This document shows, piece after piece, positions 41,948 through 51,512 of a stretch of DNA of 64,000 bases. Origin of the DNA: CAWCDJ01 sp963836015 (GTDB lineage Bacteria; Acidobacteriota; Terriglobia; Bryobacterales; Bryobacteraceae); contig CAWIIF010000015.1 in assembly GCA_963836015.1 (NCBI GenBank), forward strand, positions 2,294,001 through 2,358,000, in the 5' to 3' direction. The notes below the pieces were generated by a model. The model did not search any database and was not told the origin of the DNA. It saw nothing but the letters and a program-made list of their open reading frames with translations. Made by a program: the position numbers and the translations under genes. Numbering within the stretch: position 1 is the stretch's first letter; each line of letters opens with the position of its first letter.

Positions 41948-41979
41948 CAGCGGCGGGGACTTGTCCCCGCCGCTGTTTT
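41948..41979 (+). terminator. Intrinsic terminator after the TonB receptor
   Basis: CAGCGGCGGGGAC and GTCCCCGCCGCTG form a near-perfect 12-13 bp stem with a 2-4 base loop, followed by TTTT. It lies 26 bases after the receptor stop. Confidence 0.9.
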
Positions 41980-42008
41980 CGTCTTCAGGGATAATACGAA
42001 TTGAGTCC

Positions 42009-43754
42009 ATGGTTCCCCTTACGCGGCGACGCGCGTTGAGCTTTCTGGCCTTGCCGGCCGTCCGGCTGTTCGGCCAGATTCAATCGGGCATGGCTTCGCG
42101 CGGCATTAAATCCGCACCGCGGGGCAAGCCTTCCGGCCTTCCTTTTCACGCTAGCTTTACGGATGTCGCTGGCCAGGCAGGCATTAGGACCCCGGTCGTG
42201 GCAGGCCATCCCCAACGCGCCGACTACGTGATCGAGGCCATGAGCTGCGGGGTCGCTTTCTTCGACTACGACAACGACGGCTGGCTCGACATCCTGGTGC
42301 TCACCGGGTCGCGCTTCGGCGATCCGCCGGCGGATGCCTCCAAACGTCTCTACAAGAACAACCGCGACGGAACGTTCACCGACGTGACCAGGAGCGCCGG
42401 TCTGTTCCGCGCCGGTTACGAGTACGGCGTAACGGTCGGAGACTACAACAACGACGGGTTCGAGGATGTGTTCATCACCGGCTGGGGCCAGAACACGTTA
42501 TATCGCAACAACGGAGACGGCACCTTTACCGACGTCACGAAGGAGGCGGGGTTGCTCGACGCGCAGGCCCGCTTCGGTTCGGGCTGCACGTTCGTAGACT
42601 ACGATCGCGACGGCCGGCTCGATCTGTTCGTTGCCAACTACGTCAGCTTCGATATCGCCTCGGTGCCCCGGGCAGGCCAGTCGAAGAGCTGCAGCGCCAG
42701 CCTCTTTTGCGGCCCGCGCGGGCTTCCCTACGCGCGACACTCGCTCTATCACAACAACGGCGACGGCACGTTTACCGAGGTCACCGACGCCGCCGGAATC
42801 AGTAAGCCGGCTGGCGGCTACGGCCTCACCGCAGTGGCGGCGGATTTCGACAATGACGGATGGCCCGATATTTATGTCGCCTGCGACTCCACCCCCGGCC
42901 TGATGTTTCGCAACAACCACGACGGCACCTTCACGGAACAAGGGATCGAGTCCGGGGTGGCCCTCAGCGACGACGGCATGGTGCAGGCGGGCATGGGTTT
43001 GGGCATCGGGGACCTTGCTTTGACGGGAAGCCTGGACATTGTGAAGACGCACTTCTCCGGAGATACTCCGGCCGTCTACCTCAACGACGGGAAGGGCAAT
43101 TTTCGCGATGGAACGCTGCGCTCGGGCCTTGCGGTGGAAACCCGCTTCATCGACTGGGGCATCGGCGTTGCAGACCTCGACAATGACGGCAATCCCGACC
43201 TCTTCGTGGTCACCGGCGGCATTTACCCGGAGCTGCGGGACGACTACAACACGCCTCGCCTGGTGTTCCGGAACCTGGGCAACGGGCGCTTCGAAGAGCT
43301 TATGGGGCAGGCCGGGCCGGGGGTGGACGCCACTCATTCCAGCCGCGGCTGCGCCTTCGGCGACTTCGACAACGACGGCGACGTGGACATCGTGATCGTC
43401 AACCACAACGAGCCTCCGTCGCTCCTGCGGAACGACGTAGACGGGGCGAATCACTGGCTTAAGGTCAAGCTCGAGGGCGTGCAGTCTAACCGCAGCGCCA
43501 TCGGCGCGCGCGTCACGATGCGCTACGGAGATAAGATACAGGCTCAGGAGGTGCTGAGCCAGTCGTCGTACCTCTCGGTGAGTGACCGCCGGCTGCACTT
43601 CGGGCTGGGTGCGGCGGCCGTGGCGGATGTCGAGATCCGGTGGCCGCTGGGGCGCACGGAGAAACTGCCAAAGGTGGGCGCGGACCAGCTGATCGAGGTG
43701 AAGGAGGGCTCGGGAATCGTACGGAGCGCGAGGTTCCCGCAGCGCAAGGGATGA
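42009..43754 (+). CDS. ASPIC/UnbV (CRTAC1-type) FG-GAP repeat protein
   Basis: 581 residues with a Tat-like leader (LTRRRALSFLALPAVRLFG). At least six FG-GAP/VCBS blades carry Ca-binding D-x-D-x-D-G loops: FFDYDNDGWLDILV, VGDYNNDGFEDVFI, FVDYDRDGRLDLFV, AADFDNDGWPDIYV and FGDFDNDGDVDIVI. A C-terminal ASPIC/UnbV domain (IGARVTMRYGDK, LHFGLGAAAVADVEIRWPLG) closes it. These exported propellers usually sit beside TonB receptors and TPR proteins in acidobacteria, and their biochemistry is unknown. ATG 42009 starts the leader. Confidence 0.93.
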   Translation: MVPLTRRRALSFLALPAVRLFGQIQSGMASRGIKSAPRGKPSGLPFHASFTDVAGQAGIRTPVVAGHPQRADYVIEAMSCGVAFFDYDNDGWLDILVLTGSRFGDPPADASKRLYKNNRDGTFTDVTRSAGLFRAGYEYGVTVGDYNNDGFEDVFITGWGQNTLYRNNGDGTFTDVTKEAGLLDAQARFGSGCTFVDYDRDGRLDLFVANYVSFDIASVPRAGQSKSCSASLFCGPRGLPYARHSLYHNNGDGTFTEVTDAAGISKPAGGYGLTAVAADFDNDGWPDIYVACDSTPGLMFRNNHDGTFTEQGIESGVALSDDGMVQAGMGLGIGDLALTGSLDIVKTHFSGDTPAVYLNDGKGNFRDGTLRSGLAVETRFIDWGIGVADLDNDGNPDLFVVTGGIYPELRDDYNTPRLVFRNLGNGRFEELMGQAGPGVDATHSSRGCAFGDFDNDGDVDIVIVNHNEPPSLLRNDVDGANHWLKVKLEGVQSNRSAIGARVTMRYGDKIQAQEVLSQSSYLSVSDRRLHFGLGAAAVADVEIRWPLGRTEKLPKVGADQLIEVKEGSGIVRSARFPQRKG

Positions 43755-44947
43755 CACGGGCGCCGAGCGGGTTTCGAGTATTGCTGGCGATCGTCTGCGC
43801 GAGTCTTGCCATGGCGCAGAAGCCGGCCGTCGAGACGGCCTGGCAGCTGCTCGCGCAGGGAAAACGGGACCAGGCGGTGGCCCTGCTGCGCGACCTGATC
43901 CGGCAAGATCCTCGCAATGCCGATGCACGGCTGCTGTTGGGCAGCGTACTGATGGAGGCGGGGCAGCGCGCCGAATCGATCGCGCAGCTCCGCGAAGGCG
44001 TGCGGCTGGTTCCCAAGTCGGCCGAAGCGCATAACGCGCTGGGCGAGGCTTACAACACGTTCGGCGACGCGGCCGCGGCCCAGCCCGAATTCGAGCGCGC
44101 GGTAGAGCTGGATCCGAAGCACGCGCAGGCGCAGGCGAACCTGGGCGACGTTCTGCTGCAGCAGGGCCAGGCTCAGGCGGCCGCCCCCCACCTGGACGCC
44201 GCTATCCGGCTCTTCGGGCATAAGCCGGACGCGGCGTATCCGCATTACCTGCGAGCCAAAATCTACAGCGGCGATCGCGACGCGGTGAAGGCAGCCGCCG
44301 AATTGCAGCAGGCCGTCGAACTGCGTCCGGACTTCGCGGAGGCATGGTCCGACCTGGGCGACGCCCGCAAGAGCCTCGCCGACTTTGATGGCGCGCTGTC
44401 CGCTTTCCGCCGCGCGGTCGCACTGAGTCCTGACGACCCTGTCGCGCAGTACCGGCTGGGCTCGCAGCTGCTGGATGCGGGAACGCCGCATGAGGCGGCG
44501 GAGCATCTCGACGCGGCGGTCCGCCTCGATCCCAAGAACCAGTCGGCGCTGAATGCCCTGCAGCGCGCCCTGCGGCAGGATGGCCAGGTGGAACGCGCCG
44601 AGGCCGTGAAGAAGCAGCTTGCGGCACTGCTGCGGGAGCGGGATGAAGCGGATCAGAGACAGGTGGCGGCGCTCGAGACGAACAACCGCGGCGCGGAGCT
44701 CGAAAAGGCCGGGGATCTCCGCGGCGCGTTGGAAAAGTACCGTGCCGCGCTGGTGCTTTTGCCCGAGCATGTGGGGATCCGGGTCAACCTGGCGGCGGCG
44801 CTCCTGAAGGTCGGGAACTGGGAGGAAGGAATCTCGCAGATGCGTGAGGCGCTCCGCAGGGAGCCGGGGAACGCCAAGATCCAAAAGGCGCTGGAGGATG
44901 CCGTGGCGCAAGCAAAGGCCCACGGTATTGCGGTGGGCAAGCCATGA
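43751..44947 (+). CDS. TPR repeat protein, exported
   Basis: 398 residues with signal peptide (FRVLLAIVCASLAMAQ) and at least eight TPR units (AETAWQLLAQGKRDQAVALL-like first unit; EAHNALGEAYNTFGDAAAA; AWSDLGDARKSLADFDGALS; NNRGAELEKAGDLRGALEKY). It starts with ATGA overlapping the ASPIC/UnbV stop. It is probably a protein-interaction partner of the ASPIC protein; the role is inferred from the recurrent pairing. It converges with the RDD gene, leaving 9 bases. Confidence 0.9.
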   Translation: MTRAPSGFRVLLAIVCASLAMAQKPAVETAWQLLAQGKRDQAVALLRDLIRQDPRNADARLLLGSVLMEAGQRAESIAQLREGVRLVPKSAEAHNALGEAYNTFGDAAAAQPEFERAVELDPKHAQAQANLGDVLLQQGQAQAAAPHLDAAIRLFGHKPDAAYPHYLRAKIYSGDRDAVKAAAELQQAVELRPDFAEAWSDLGDARKSLADFDGALSAFRRAVALSPDDPVAQYRLGSQLLDAGTPHEAAEHLDAAVRLDPKNQSALNALQRALRQDGQVERAEAVKKQLAALLRERDEADQRQVAALETNNRGAELEKAGDLRGALEKYRAALVLLPEHVGIRVNLAAALLKVGNWEEGISQMREALRREPGNAKIQKALEDAVAQAKAHGIAVGKP

Positions 44948-44956
44948 CGAGATCGA

Positions 44957-45700
44957 TCAGCGATAGATTACGCGCAGCACGCTGCGGACGTATTGCTCGT
45001 CGGTGAGACCTTCGACCGCGGATTCGGGGAACGGCGCTAACTCGTGGAAATAGCCGGCCAGCTCGCGGAATAACTCCACTCTGGCCTGCGGCTCATAGCC
45101 GTCGCGCTGCGCGGCGGCGCGTACCGCAATCCCCACGGCCTCGGGGTTCGCCGCGGCTCTCAGGCGGGCCGCCAGGTGCGGATAAGCTGCCAGGGAATTG
45201 TATTTCGCGGGCGCGATGTGCTCCAGGTCGGGCTGTTGTTGCCGGCTCTCGTGAGCCACCACCGTGTTGGCGGCGAGATCGCCGAGTCTCTGGCACTTTT
45301 GGGTGGCGAGGGCCGCGATGCCGCCTACCAGGTAGGGCAGCGGCAGCATATCGACCAGCCGCAGCAGGTTGCGGATGGCGATTTGCGAAAACTGCAGGCG
45401 CAATCCCTGGGCGTCGATGACCCGCAAGCCGAACAGCCGCTTGCCGATGGTCTGGCCGTGCCAGCGCCATTCGAGGACCATGCCGTAGGCCAGCGAGAGA
45501 AAGAAGTAGAGCGCCACGGAGAACGCCGAGGCCCAGTCCCGGCTGACGGCGCCGAGCGCCTCGCTGACCTTGCCGAGCAGATAGCCGCCCGTGGCGATTG
45601 CCGCGAAATCCACGGCCCAGGCCAGGGCGCGGGCAGCGGGCGTGGCCAGCTCATAGGAGAAGACCACGCCTTCCGGCGTCTCGATGGCAAGCGACCTCAT
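44957..45700 (-). CDS. RDD family membrane protein
   Basis: 247 residues. RDD signatures are YELATPAARALAWAVDF (R near helix 1), GMVLEWRWHGQTIGKRLFGLRVI and the later QRLGDLAANTVVAHE. About four TM helices are followed by a soluble ~90-residue tail. Function is unknown. It is the last gene of the MoxR operon and starts in the stop of the SpoIIM gene (ATGA). A second RDD gene opens the operon. Confidence 0.9.
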   Translation of the reverse strand: MRSLAIETPEGVVFSYELATPAARALAWAVDFAAIATGGYLLGKVSEALGAVSRDWASAFSVALYFFLSLAYGMVLEWRWHGQTIGKRLFGLRVIDAQGLRLQFSQIAIRNLLRLVDMLPLPYLVGGIAALATQKCQRLGDLAANTVVAHESRQQQPDLEHIAPAKYNSLAAYPHLAARLRAAANPEAVGIAVRAAAQRDGYEPQARVELFRELAGYFHELAPFPESAVEGLTDEQYVRSVLRVIYR

Positions 45701-46677
45701 TCGCGCCCCGCCAGCCAAAGGAAAGCCGTGAGGGCCGCCAGCTCACACACGCCGAAGCCGATTTTTAATGCGTAGGGCAAGACCGGCTGGTGGTACTGCG
45801 ATACAAAGGACTCGACCAGCCCGGCCCAGACCAGCATCACCGTGGCGCCGCCGGTGATCGCCAGCAGGTCTGGTCCGACGGCGCGAAAGCGCTCCGTGCG
45901 CGGCGCGTGGTTTCCCCAGCCGATCAATGCGCCGGCCAGCAGCAATCCCGCCTGCCCGCCCAGCAGGATCGCGGGAATCTCGACCGATCCGTGCGGCAGG
46001 AGCCACCCGGCCAGAAACGTCGCCTGGCCTCCCGCGATGTAATCCGCGGCCACCGCGCCGAGGACCGCGCCGTTGAAGAAGAGCAGGATCACGGTGCCGG
46101 CGCCCCACGTCATGCCCAGCGCCATGGCCAGAATGGCCACGCGGATGTTGTTGGTCATCAACTGTGCGGAAAAGGTCGCCTTCACGCCCTTGAGGCGGTC
46201 TTCTTTGGCGTGCTCTTCCCGCGCGACACGCTCGGCCGGAGACTGCATCAGCCCCGGGAAAGGAAGGAGCACCGCCTTGGTGCGCGGGTCCTGGCGTACG
46301 GCGAGCCAGCCGAACGCGCACCCGAGCAGGGTGATGGCCGCCGCCAGCCGGAAGGCTCCCAGATGCCGGCGGAAGGCGCGCGGAAACGCCAGGATCAGCT
46401 TGCGCCATTCGATGCGCAGAGGCGCGCGCGTCTCGTGGATTTCGCTGTAGGCGCGGGAAACCAGGGCAGCCAGAAATTCGCGCAGGCGCGGCTCGGTGGA
46501 AAAGGTGTCGAGGCGGGCCAGGTCGGCCGACGAGCGCTCGTAGAGATAGTGCAGCCGCTGGATCTCCGGCACGGAAAGGCGGCGCTCGGGATCGTCTTCG
46601 ACCTGCCGCAGCACGCGCTCGAGCTCCTCCCAATAAGGTTTCTCCGCGGCGACGAAGCGCGCCAGGTCGATAATCAC
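45697..46677 (-). CDS. Stage II sporulation protein M-like (SpoIIM/DUF95) membrane protein
   Basis: 326 residues. The N-terminal helical part (about 1-110, LSVPEIQRLHYLYERSSADLA) precedes about six TM helices with family motifs ATFSAQLMTNNIRVAILAMAL, TWGAGTVILLFFNG and LPHGSVEIPAILLGGQAG. Non-sporulating bacteria carry it next to MoxR/DUF58/RDD genes. The role is unknown, perhaps membrane or cell-shape related. It overlaps DUF58 and RDD neighbours. Confidence 0.93.
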   Translation of the reverse strand: MIIDLARFVAAEKPYWEELERVLRQVEDDPERRLSVPEIQRLHYLYERSSADLARLDTFSTEPRLREFLAALVSRAYSEIHETRAPLRIEWRKLILAFPRAFRRHLGAFRLAAAITLLGCAFGWLAVRQDPRTKAVLLPFPGLMQSPAERVAREEHAKEDRLKGVKATFSAQLMTNNIRVAILAMALGMTWGAGTVILLFFNGAVLGAVAADYIAGGQATFLAGWLLPHGSVEIPAILLGGQAGLLLAGALIGWGNHAPRTERFRAVGPDLLAITGGATVMLVWAGLVESFVSQYHQPVLPYALKIGFGVCELAALTAFLWLAGRE

Positions 46678-47975
46678 AGCGCCTGCCTCCGCTTCACATC
46701 GAGGTACGCCGCCGTGACCTGGGCTTTGATGCGGTCCCCGGTCACCAGCGAGAGCTTCACGCCGCGGTGCTGGAGCGAGATCTGCAGCTTGCGCATGCGG
46801 TTCCAGAGCATCTGCCCGGCCAGGCCGTAGTACAGCGAATCCAGATCCGCGGGCGGCTCGCCGGCGAACAGCGGACGCATGGCGGAGGTCTCGGTGACGT
46901 TGACCAGCACCAGGTGGCGGCGCGCCACCAGCGGGACTTCCCGCTCGAACGTCTCCGCCAGCAGCGCATCGTCGAGCGACGTGAAGAAGACCAGCAGGCA
47001 GCGGCGCCGCAGGTTGAGCTGCAGGCTGGTGAAGACTTCACTGAAATCGGGGCTGACGCGCTCGGCGCGCAGGTTATAGATAGTTTCGCGGCACAGGCGG
47101 AAGTGATCCATGCCGCTGTGCGCGCGCACGAAGCGGTGCGTCCGGTCGCTGAAGGTGACCAGCCCGAAGCGGTCGCCCTGCCGCTCGGCCACCAGCGCGA
47201 GATGCAGCGCGGCATCTACGTAGCTGTCGAGAATTCCAGGCCGTGCGGAAAGGCGCGAGGAATCGATGACCGCGTAGACTTCCTGGGCGTGCTCCACGCG
47301 ATAGAGTTTGACGATGGGGAAGGCGCGCCGGGCGGTGGCTTTCCAGTGGATATCTTCGAAGCTGTCGCCGGGGAGGTAGTGGCGCAGGTTGTCGAACTCG
47401 CGGCCCTTGCCCACCTGGCGCCGAAGGCGGAATCCCGGGTCGAATGTCTTCAGGAACAGCGCGGCGGTGGCGCGGTCGCGCAGGTTGGGGTAGACGCGGA
47501 GGGTGCAGGCGCACGGGTGGGCCGCCCGCACCGCCCACAAGCGCCAGGGCGACGCCGCCTCGATGTGGATGTCGCGCAGGGGATGGTCGCCGCGCGATGT
47601 GCCGGTGCAGGGCCAGTCGATCCGCGATGCGCCGGCCGGCGCGGAGATGTCGCGGACGAGGTCGGAGGATTCGACGCCTTCCGGCATCCGCGCGGCCAGC
47701 CGCAGGTGAAGCGCGGAGTCGGTGTGAATGGTAATCGGCAGCACTCCGGCAACATGCTTGGTCAGGCGCAGGACCTCGGGCAGGAAGACGGAGATGCCGT
47801 CGAGGAGGCGGCGGCCGCGGATGAGATCGATGATTGCGATCGCCAGGCAAACGGCGAGCAGGGAACTGCAAGGCAAAATCCAGCGGGGAGCGATTCCCGC
47901 GAGGGTCAGGACAGGCAGGGCGATTGCGGCAGCCAGCACCGCCAGGCGAATCTGTGGGGCCGCCTTCCCCTTCAT
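46674..47975 (-). CDS. DUF58 domain protein (vWA-like)
   Basis: 433 residues. Two N-terminal TM helices (about 10-50) are followed by a beta-rich region and DUF58 (LRRQVGKGREFDNLRHYLPGD, IHWKATARRAFPIVKLY, VYAVIDSSRLS). DUF58 proteins pair with MoxR ATPases and resemble vWA metal-ion adhesion folds. ATG 47975 overlaps the moxR-like stop by 4 bases. It is the likely client or partner of MoxR. Confidence 0.93.
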   Translation of the reverse strand: MKGKAAPQIRLAVLAAAIALPVLTLAGIAPRWILPCSSLLAVCLAIAIIDLIRGRRLLDGISVFLPEVLRLTKHVAGVLPITIHTDSALHLRLAARMPEGVESSDLVRDISAPAGASRIDWPCTGTSRGDHPLRDIHIEAASPWRLWAVRAAHPCACTLRVYPNLRDRATAALFLKTFDPGFRLRRQVGKGREFDNLRHYLPGDSFEDIHWKATARRAFPIVKLYRVEHAQEVYAVIDSSRLSARPGILDSYVDAALHLALVAERQGDRFGLVTFSDRTHRFVRAHSGMDHFRLCRETIYNLRAERVSPDFSEVFTSLQLNLRRRCLLVFFTSLDDALLAETFEREVPLVARRHLVLVNVTETSAMRPLFAGEPPADLDSLYYGLAGQMLWNRMRKLQISLQHRGVKLSLVTGDRIKAQVTAAYLDVKRRQAL

Positions 47976-48931
47976 CGCGGCACCGGGACCTCGTGCAAAA
48001 TGCGCGCCAACACTTCCGACGGGCGCACGCCCTCCAGTTCCGATTCGGGACGCAGCAGCAGGCGGTGCTCGATGACCGGTAGCGCCACGGCCCGGATATC
48101 GTCGGGACTGACGAAGTCGCGGCCGGCCAGCGCGGCCCATGCGCGGGCGGCGCGCAACAGGGCCTGCGTCGCGCGCGGACCGGCGCCCACCAGAATGCTG
48201 TCGTCGATGCGCGTCTTGCGAACGACCTGGACGCCGTACTCCACCACCTGGTCGCTTACGGTGACGGTCTCGACCGCCGTCCGCAGGCAGTCCAGATCCC
48301 CCTCCGCGAGGCAGGCACTGACTTCGCCGCGGCCCAAAACCTGTTCCGGCGCCGCGTTGCCCAGGCTGCGCTGCGCGAGCGAAAGTTCCTCGGCGCTCTC
48401 GGGCCAGGTCATCGAAATCTTGAGCATGAAGCGGTCCTTCTGTGCTTCGGGAAGGGGATAGGTACCCTCGGACTCGATGGGGTTCTGCGTAGCGAACACC
48501 GTGAAATTGGGCGAGAGGCGATGGCTCTCGCGGTCGATCGTTACGGTGCGCTCCTGCATGGCTTCGAGCAGCGCGGACTGCGTTTTGGCGGGCGCCCGGT
48601 TGATTTCGTCGGCCAGCAGAAACGTGGTGAAGATGGGCCCCTTGACCAGCGAGAACTCGTTGCGCTGCAGATTGAAGACGTTGTTGCCGGTGATGTCGGC
48701 GGGCATCAGGTCGGGAGTGAACTGGATGCGCTTGAACTCCGCATCCATCACTGCCGCCAGCGTGCGGGCGAGCAGGGTCTTCGCCAGTCCCGGTACGCCT
48801 TCGATCAGGGCGTGCTGGTTGCACAGGATGGCCACCAGCGAGTAGCGGATGGCGTCTTCCTGCCCGATGATGACCTTGCGCACCTCGGCGGTCACCTGGT
48901 CCATGGCGGCTTGAAATTGATCGAGGTTCAA
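47972..48931 (-). CDS. MoxR-type AAA+ ATPase
   Basis: 319 residues. Walker A region ALIEGVPGLAKTLLART, Walker B LLADEINRAPAKTQSALLEAMQE, sensor FAVFATQNPIE-type (SPNFTVFATQNPIESEGTYPLPEAQ) and the arginine region DRFMLKI. MoxR ATPases are chaperones that mature vWA proteins. The start is a TTG at 48931 after AAGGAGA; it overlaps the stop of DUF4350 (TTGA). An upstream in-frame extension without homology was rejected. Confidence 0.96.
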   Translation of the reverse strand: MNLDQFQAAMDQVTAEVRKVIIGQEDAIRYSLVAILCNQHALIEGVPGLAKTLLARTLAAVMDAEFKRIQFTPDLMPADITGNNVFNLQRNEFSLVKGPIFTTFLLADEINRAPAKTQSALLEAMQERTVTIDRESHRLSPNFTVFATQNPIESEGTYPLPEAQKDRFMLKISMTWPESAEELSLAQRSLGNAAPEQVLGRGEVSACLAEGDLDCLRTAVETVTVSDQVVEYGVQVVRKTRIDDSILVGAGPRATQALLRAARAWAALAGRDFVSPDDIRAVALPVIEHRLLLRPESELEGVRPSEVLARILHEVPVPR

Positions 48932-49932
48932 AGTTCTCCTTTCGCCTGCAGGACGGATTGTACTTCGCGCATCGCCTGAAGCGGGCGGCTGCCGGCCTCG
49001 CGGACGATGGCTGCGGCGCGATCGACGCGGGCCGCATCCTTCGGGAGGCGGTTGCCCGCACGCCACTCTTCCCAGCAGGCGGCCGCCAGTTGATCGCGCG
49101 GAATGTTGCGGCGGAGCAGCGTGACCAGGCCGGAGTGGGAAGTGCGGCCCGCGAGCATCTCGCGCGGGGAAGCGGCCGGCGGCGGGGGGAATGCCGCGGC
49201 GTTCCGCCAGAGCAGCAGAGCCGCGCACAGCCCGAGCCCCAGCGCGAAGCCGGTCATGTGGAAACGCCGGGCCAGCGCAATCACGCTGCCCGATTCCGCG
49301 ATGCCGAAATGCCGCTCGTCGAATACCACCCGGAGGTTCGGGCCAAGCGCCCTGGCGACCGTGTCGAAGCGGTCGCCCGCCGCGGTGGATTGGTTGGCGA
49401 AATCGTCGCTCTCCGCCCAGAGCGCCACGGTTCCTTTCCCGAAGCTCTTTTCCAGCGCCAGAATCTTCGGACCTGCGCGATCGACTACGGTCCAATCGCG
49501 CGCGTCCGGGAAATAGAGCGGGTGGCTATGGCGGGATTCGCGGTCGATCGCCAGCGGGAGCCCCCAGGATTTGTCGAGCACATCGGGTTGCGGGTACGCG
49601 CGCGCGTCCATGGCCGCTACCACGCGCACGCCTCGCCCGGCGGTCTTGCGCAGGATCTCGGCATCCTCCGCCAGTCCCGCGGGCCGCCATCCCAGCAGCA
49701 GCACGGTGGTCCCGGGCGCCAACTCGGAGAGGGCCGTGAAGTTGCGCGAGACGGCAACTCCCGGGACGCGCGCCAGGGTGTCGAACAACAGCTTGGACCC
49801 GAGCGGGTCGGCGCGCAGGCTGGAATACTCCGGGTAGACTTCGCCGCTTTCGAACTGCAGGCTGAGGAGATAGACGACTCCCCAGGCGAATCCCGCCGCC
49901 AGTAACATGGTCAACAGCCGGGAGCGAGTCAT
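48928..49932 (-). CDS. DUF4350 domain membrane protein
   Basis: 334 residues: a TM helix at 5-25 (LLTMLLAAGFAWGVVYLL), a soluble DUF4350 region (DPLGSKLLFDTLARVPGV, VLLLGWRPAG, FGKGTVALWAESDDFANQS) and a second TM near 235-255 (FALGLGLCAALLLWRNAAAF). The family always sits in DUF4129/MoxR/DUF58 operons and resembles a GldG/IFT-like glutamine-amidotransferase fold lacking clear catalysis. It overlaps both neighbours by four bases. Confidence 0.9.
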   Translation of the reverse strand: MTRSRLLTMLLAAGFAWGVVYLLSLQFESGEVYPEYSSLRADPLGSKLLFDTLARVPGVAVSRNFTALSELAPGTTVLLLGWRPAGLAEDAEILRKTAGRGVRVVAAMDARAYPQPDVLDKSWGLPLAIDRESRHSHPLYFPDARDWTVVDRAGPKILALEKSFGKGTVALWAESDDFANQSTAAGDRFDTVARALGPNLRVVFDERHFGIAESGSVIALARRFHMTGFALGLGLCAALLLWRNAAAFPPPPAASPREMLAGRTSHSGLVTLLRRNIPRDQLAAACWEEWRAGNRLPKDAARVDRAAAIVREAGSRPLQAMREVQSVLQAKGEL

Positions 49933-51512
49933 GCCGCGGCCCCCAGTTCCTTCATCCCCGCCGATCGGAGCCGGAAGCCGTCGATCTCTTCGAGGGTAAC
50001 GTCGTGGCAGCCATACCAGACGCGCTCGAAGGCGCGCACGTTGTCCGCGAAGAGGTCGCGCGCCCCGGGAACGCCGCGGGCCCGGCGGCGCAGCTCGCCT
50101 TCGTACTCGCGATTGGTCTTGCCGGGATGAATGGCGATCCATTCGCGGCGCCCCAGCCACGCCAGATTGGCAAGGTACATCGCGCGCAGGGCCATCCGCG
50201 GCTTGCCCTCGGCGAGACAGCGGTCCGCCATGGCGAGCCACTCTTCCTCGGGCAGGCGGTCGGCCGCGAGATCCTCGGCGTCCAGCCGGATGGCCGAAAC
50301 CACACCGGGTGCGGCCTTCGGCTTGGAGCGGCGCGCCCGCCGCATCCGCCAGATTACCCATGCGGCGGCGAGGCCGGCCGCGGCGGTGAGCAGTCCGATG
50401 GCCCAGTTCAATCCTAATGCGGGCGGTGGGCCTTCCTCGACCGAAGGGTGTCCGCCCAGGCGGTCATTTAACCAGCGGAAGAATCTGCCCATCAGGTTCC
50501 CCAGGCCGTCAAGTGCCTTCCGCACGCCGGCTACGGCGCGATCGGTAAACTCGATGAGCCACGGCTTTCCGCCTGACGGGTCCACGGGAGGCGGAAGCCG
50601 CCAATCGTATTCGTGCTGCTCGACGGCTTGCCGTGCGGCCTTCTGCAGTTCCGGCGCGGAGACCGCGGCGGAAGCGCGCGGCGCCAGGGTGAATACCACC
50701 AGGAGCACGGCCGCGGCCGCACGCACGCGCCGCAGGCCGGCGCGCAGATCCTCGCCGGTCTCGATCGATTCCGCGCGGAACCCGCGCACTCCGAACACCG
50801 CCTGTACGTAGGGGTCGAAGGCCAGCCAGGTGAGCGCCACAACGACGGCGGCAAACATCGAATTCGCGAGGAAGTAGGGCCCGCCGCGGCTGAATACGGA
50901 TTCGTAGCCCGTCAGCATGCGGACCAACTGCGGGAGCAGCGCCAGCGTCAGGAACACATTGCACATCACCAGCAGGCCGAGGAGCAGCAGGAGGGACGTG
51001 AGGATCCAACTCTGTCCCTGCCCGCGCCGCGCCAGTTGGCGGGCCCGGCGGATGACCTCGGCCGGCTCGAGCCCTCGATCCGACAGTGCGGCGGCATCGC
51101 GATAGAAGGCCATCACCGCCGCCAGGGGAAAGCCGATCGCCAGCGCGCAGGGCAGCACGACAAGCCGGCTCGCGCCGAGGAACGCCTGCACGGCGGCCAG
51201 ACGCCAGATGCGCCGGCGTGTCCACGGAGCATCGCTCGCGCCGCTCAACTGGCGGCGCAGCCTCCCCGCGAACACCGCCCGCCAGCAGTTCATCCAGATC
51301 AATAGCAGGGCCATGCCGAACGATTCCGCCAGGCAGGCGAGGCCGGTGGTCCGCGGATTGGTGATGTCGTTCCAGAAGCGCAAGGCGGCGAGCGCCAGCG
51401 GGATTCCGCCGGTCCAGTAGCACAGCAGCGTTCCCGGGGGCGCCTGGCGCAGCAGGTGGACGCCGTCCTCCAGCATCTCGACCGCGCCGTACCTGGCTAG
51501 CGGCTCTGCCAC
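49929..51512 (-). CDS. Multi-TM protein with C-terminal DUF4129
   Basis: About 527 residues. An N-terminal half has roughly six TM helices (TGLACLAESFGMALLLIWM, LTSLLLLLGLLVMCNVFLT). A middle lumenal segment and a TM (NWAIGLLTAAAGLAAAWVIW) follow. The C-terminus is DUF4129 (MALRAMYLANLAWLGRREWIAIHPGKTNREYEGEL). The start is uncertain: GTG 51512 after GGAG overlaps the upstream gene by 16 bases; an ATG 36 bases downstream is the alternative. DUF4129 is sometimes linked to cell-wall or secretion operons, otherwise unknown. Confidence 0.82.
   Translation of the reverse strand: MAEPLARYGAVEMLEDGVHLLRQAPPGTLLCYWTGGIPLALAALRFWNDITNPRTTGLACLAESFGMALLLIWMNCWRAVFAGRLRRQLSGASDAPWTRRRIWRLAAVQAFLGASRLVVLPCALAIGFPLAAVMAFYRDAAALSDRGLEPAEVIRRARQLARRGQGQSWILTSLLLLLGLLVMCNVFLTLALLPQLVRMLTGYESVFSRGGPYFLANSMFAAVVVALTWLAFDPYVQAVFGVRGFRAESIETGEDLRAGLRRVRAAAAVLLVVFTLAPRASAAVSAPELQKAARQAVEQHEYDWRLPPPVDPSGGKPWLIEFTDRAVAGVRKALDGLGNLMGRFFRWLNDRLGGHPSVEEGPPPALGLNWAIGLLTAAAGLAAAWVIWRMRRARRSKPKAAPGVVSAIRLDAEDLAADRLPEEEWLAMADRCLAEGKPRMALRAMYLANLAWLGRREWIAIHPGKTNREYEGELRRRARGVPGARDLFADNVRAFERVWYGCHDVTLEEIDGFRLRSAGMKELGAAA

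Noticed and set aside
43303..43325. Possible fifth copy of the dispersed repeat (GGGGCAGGCCGGGCCGGGG)
   Set aside because: It shares only GGCAGGCCGGG, lacks the palindromic right half and codes for conserved residues of the ASPIC protein.
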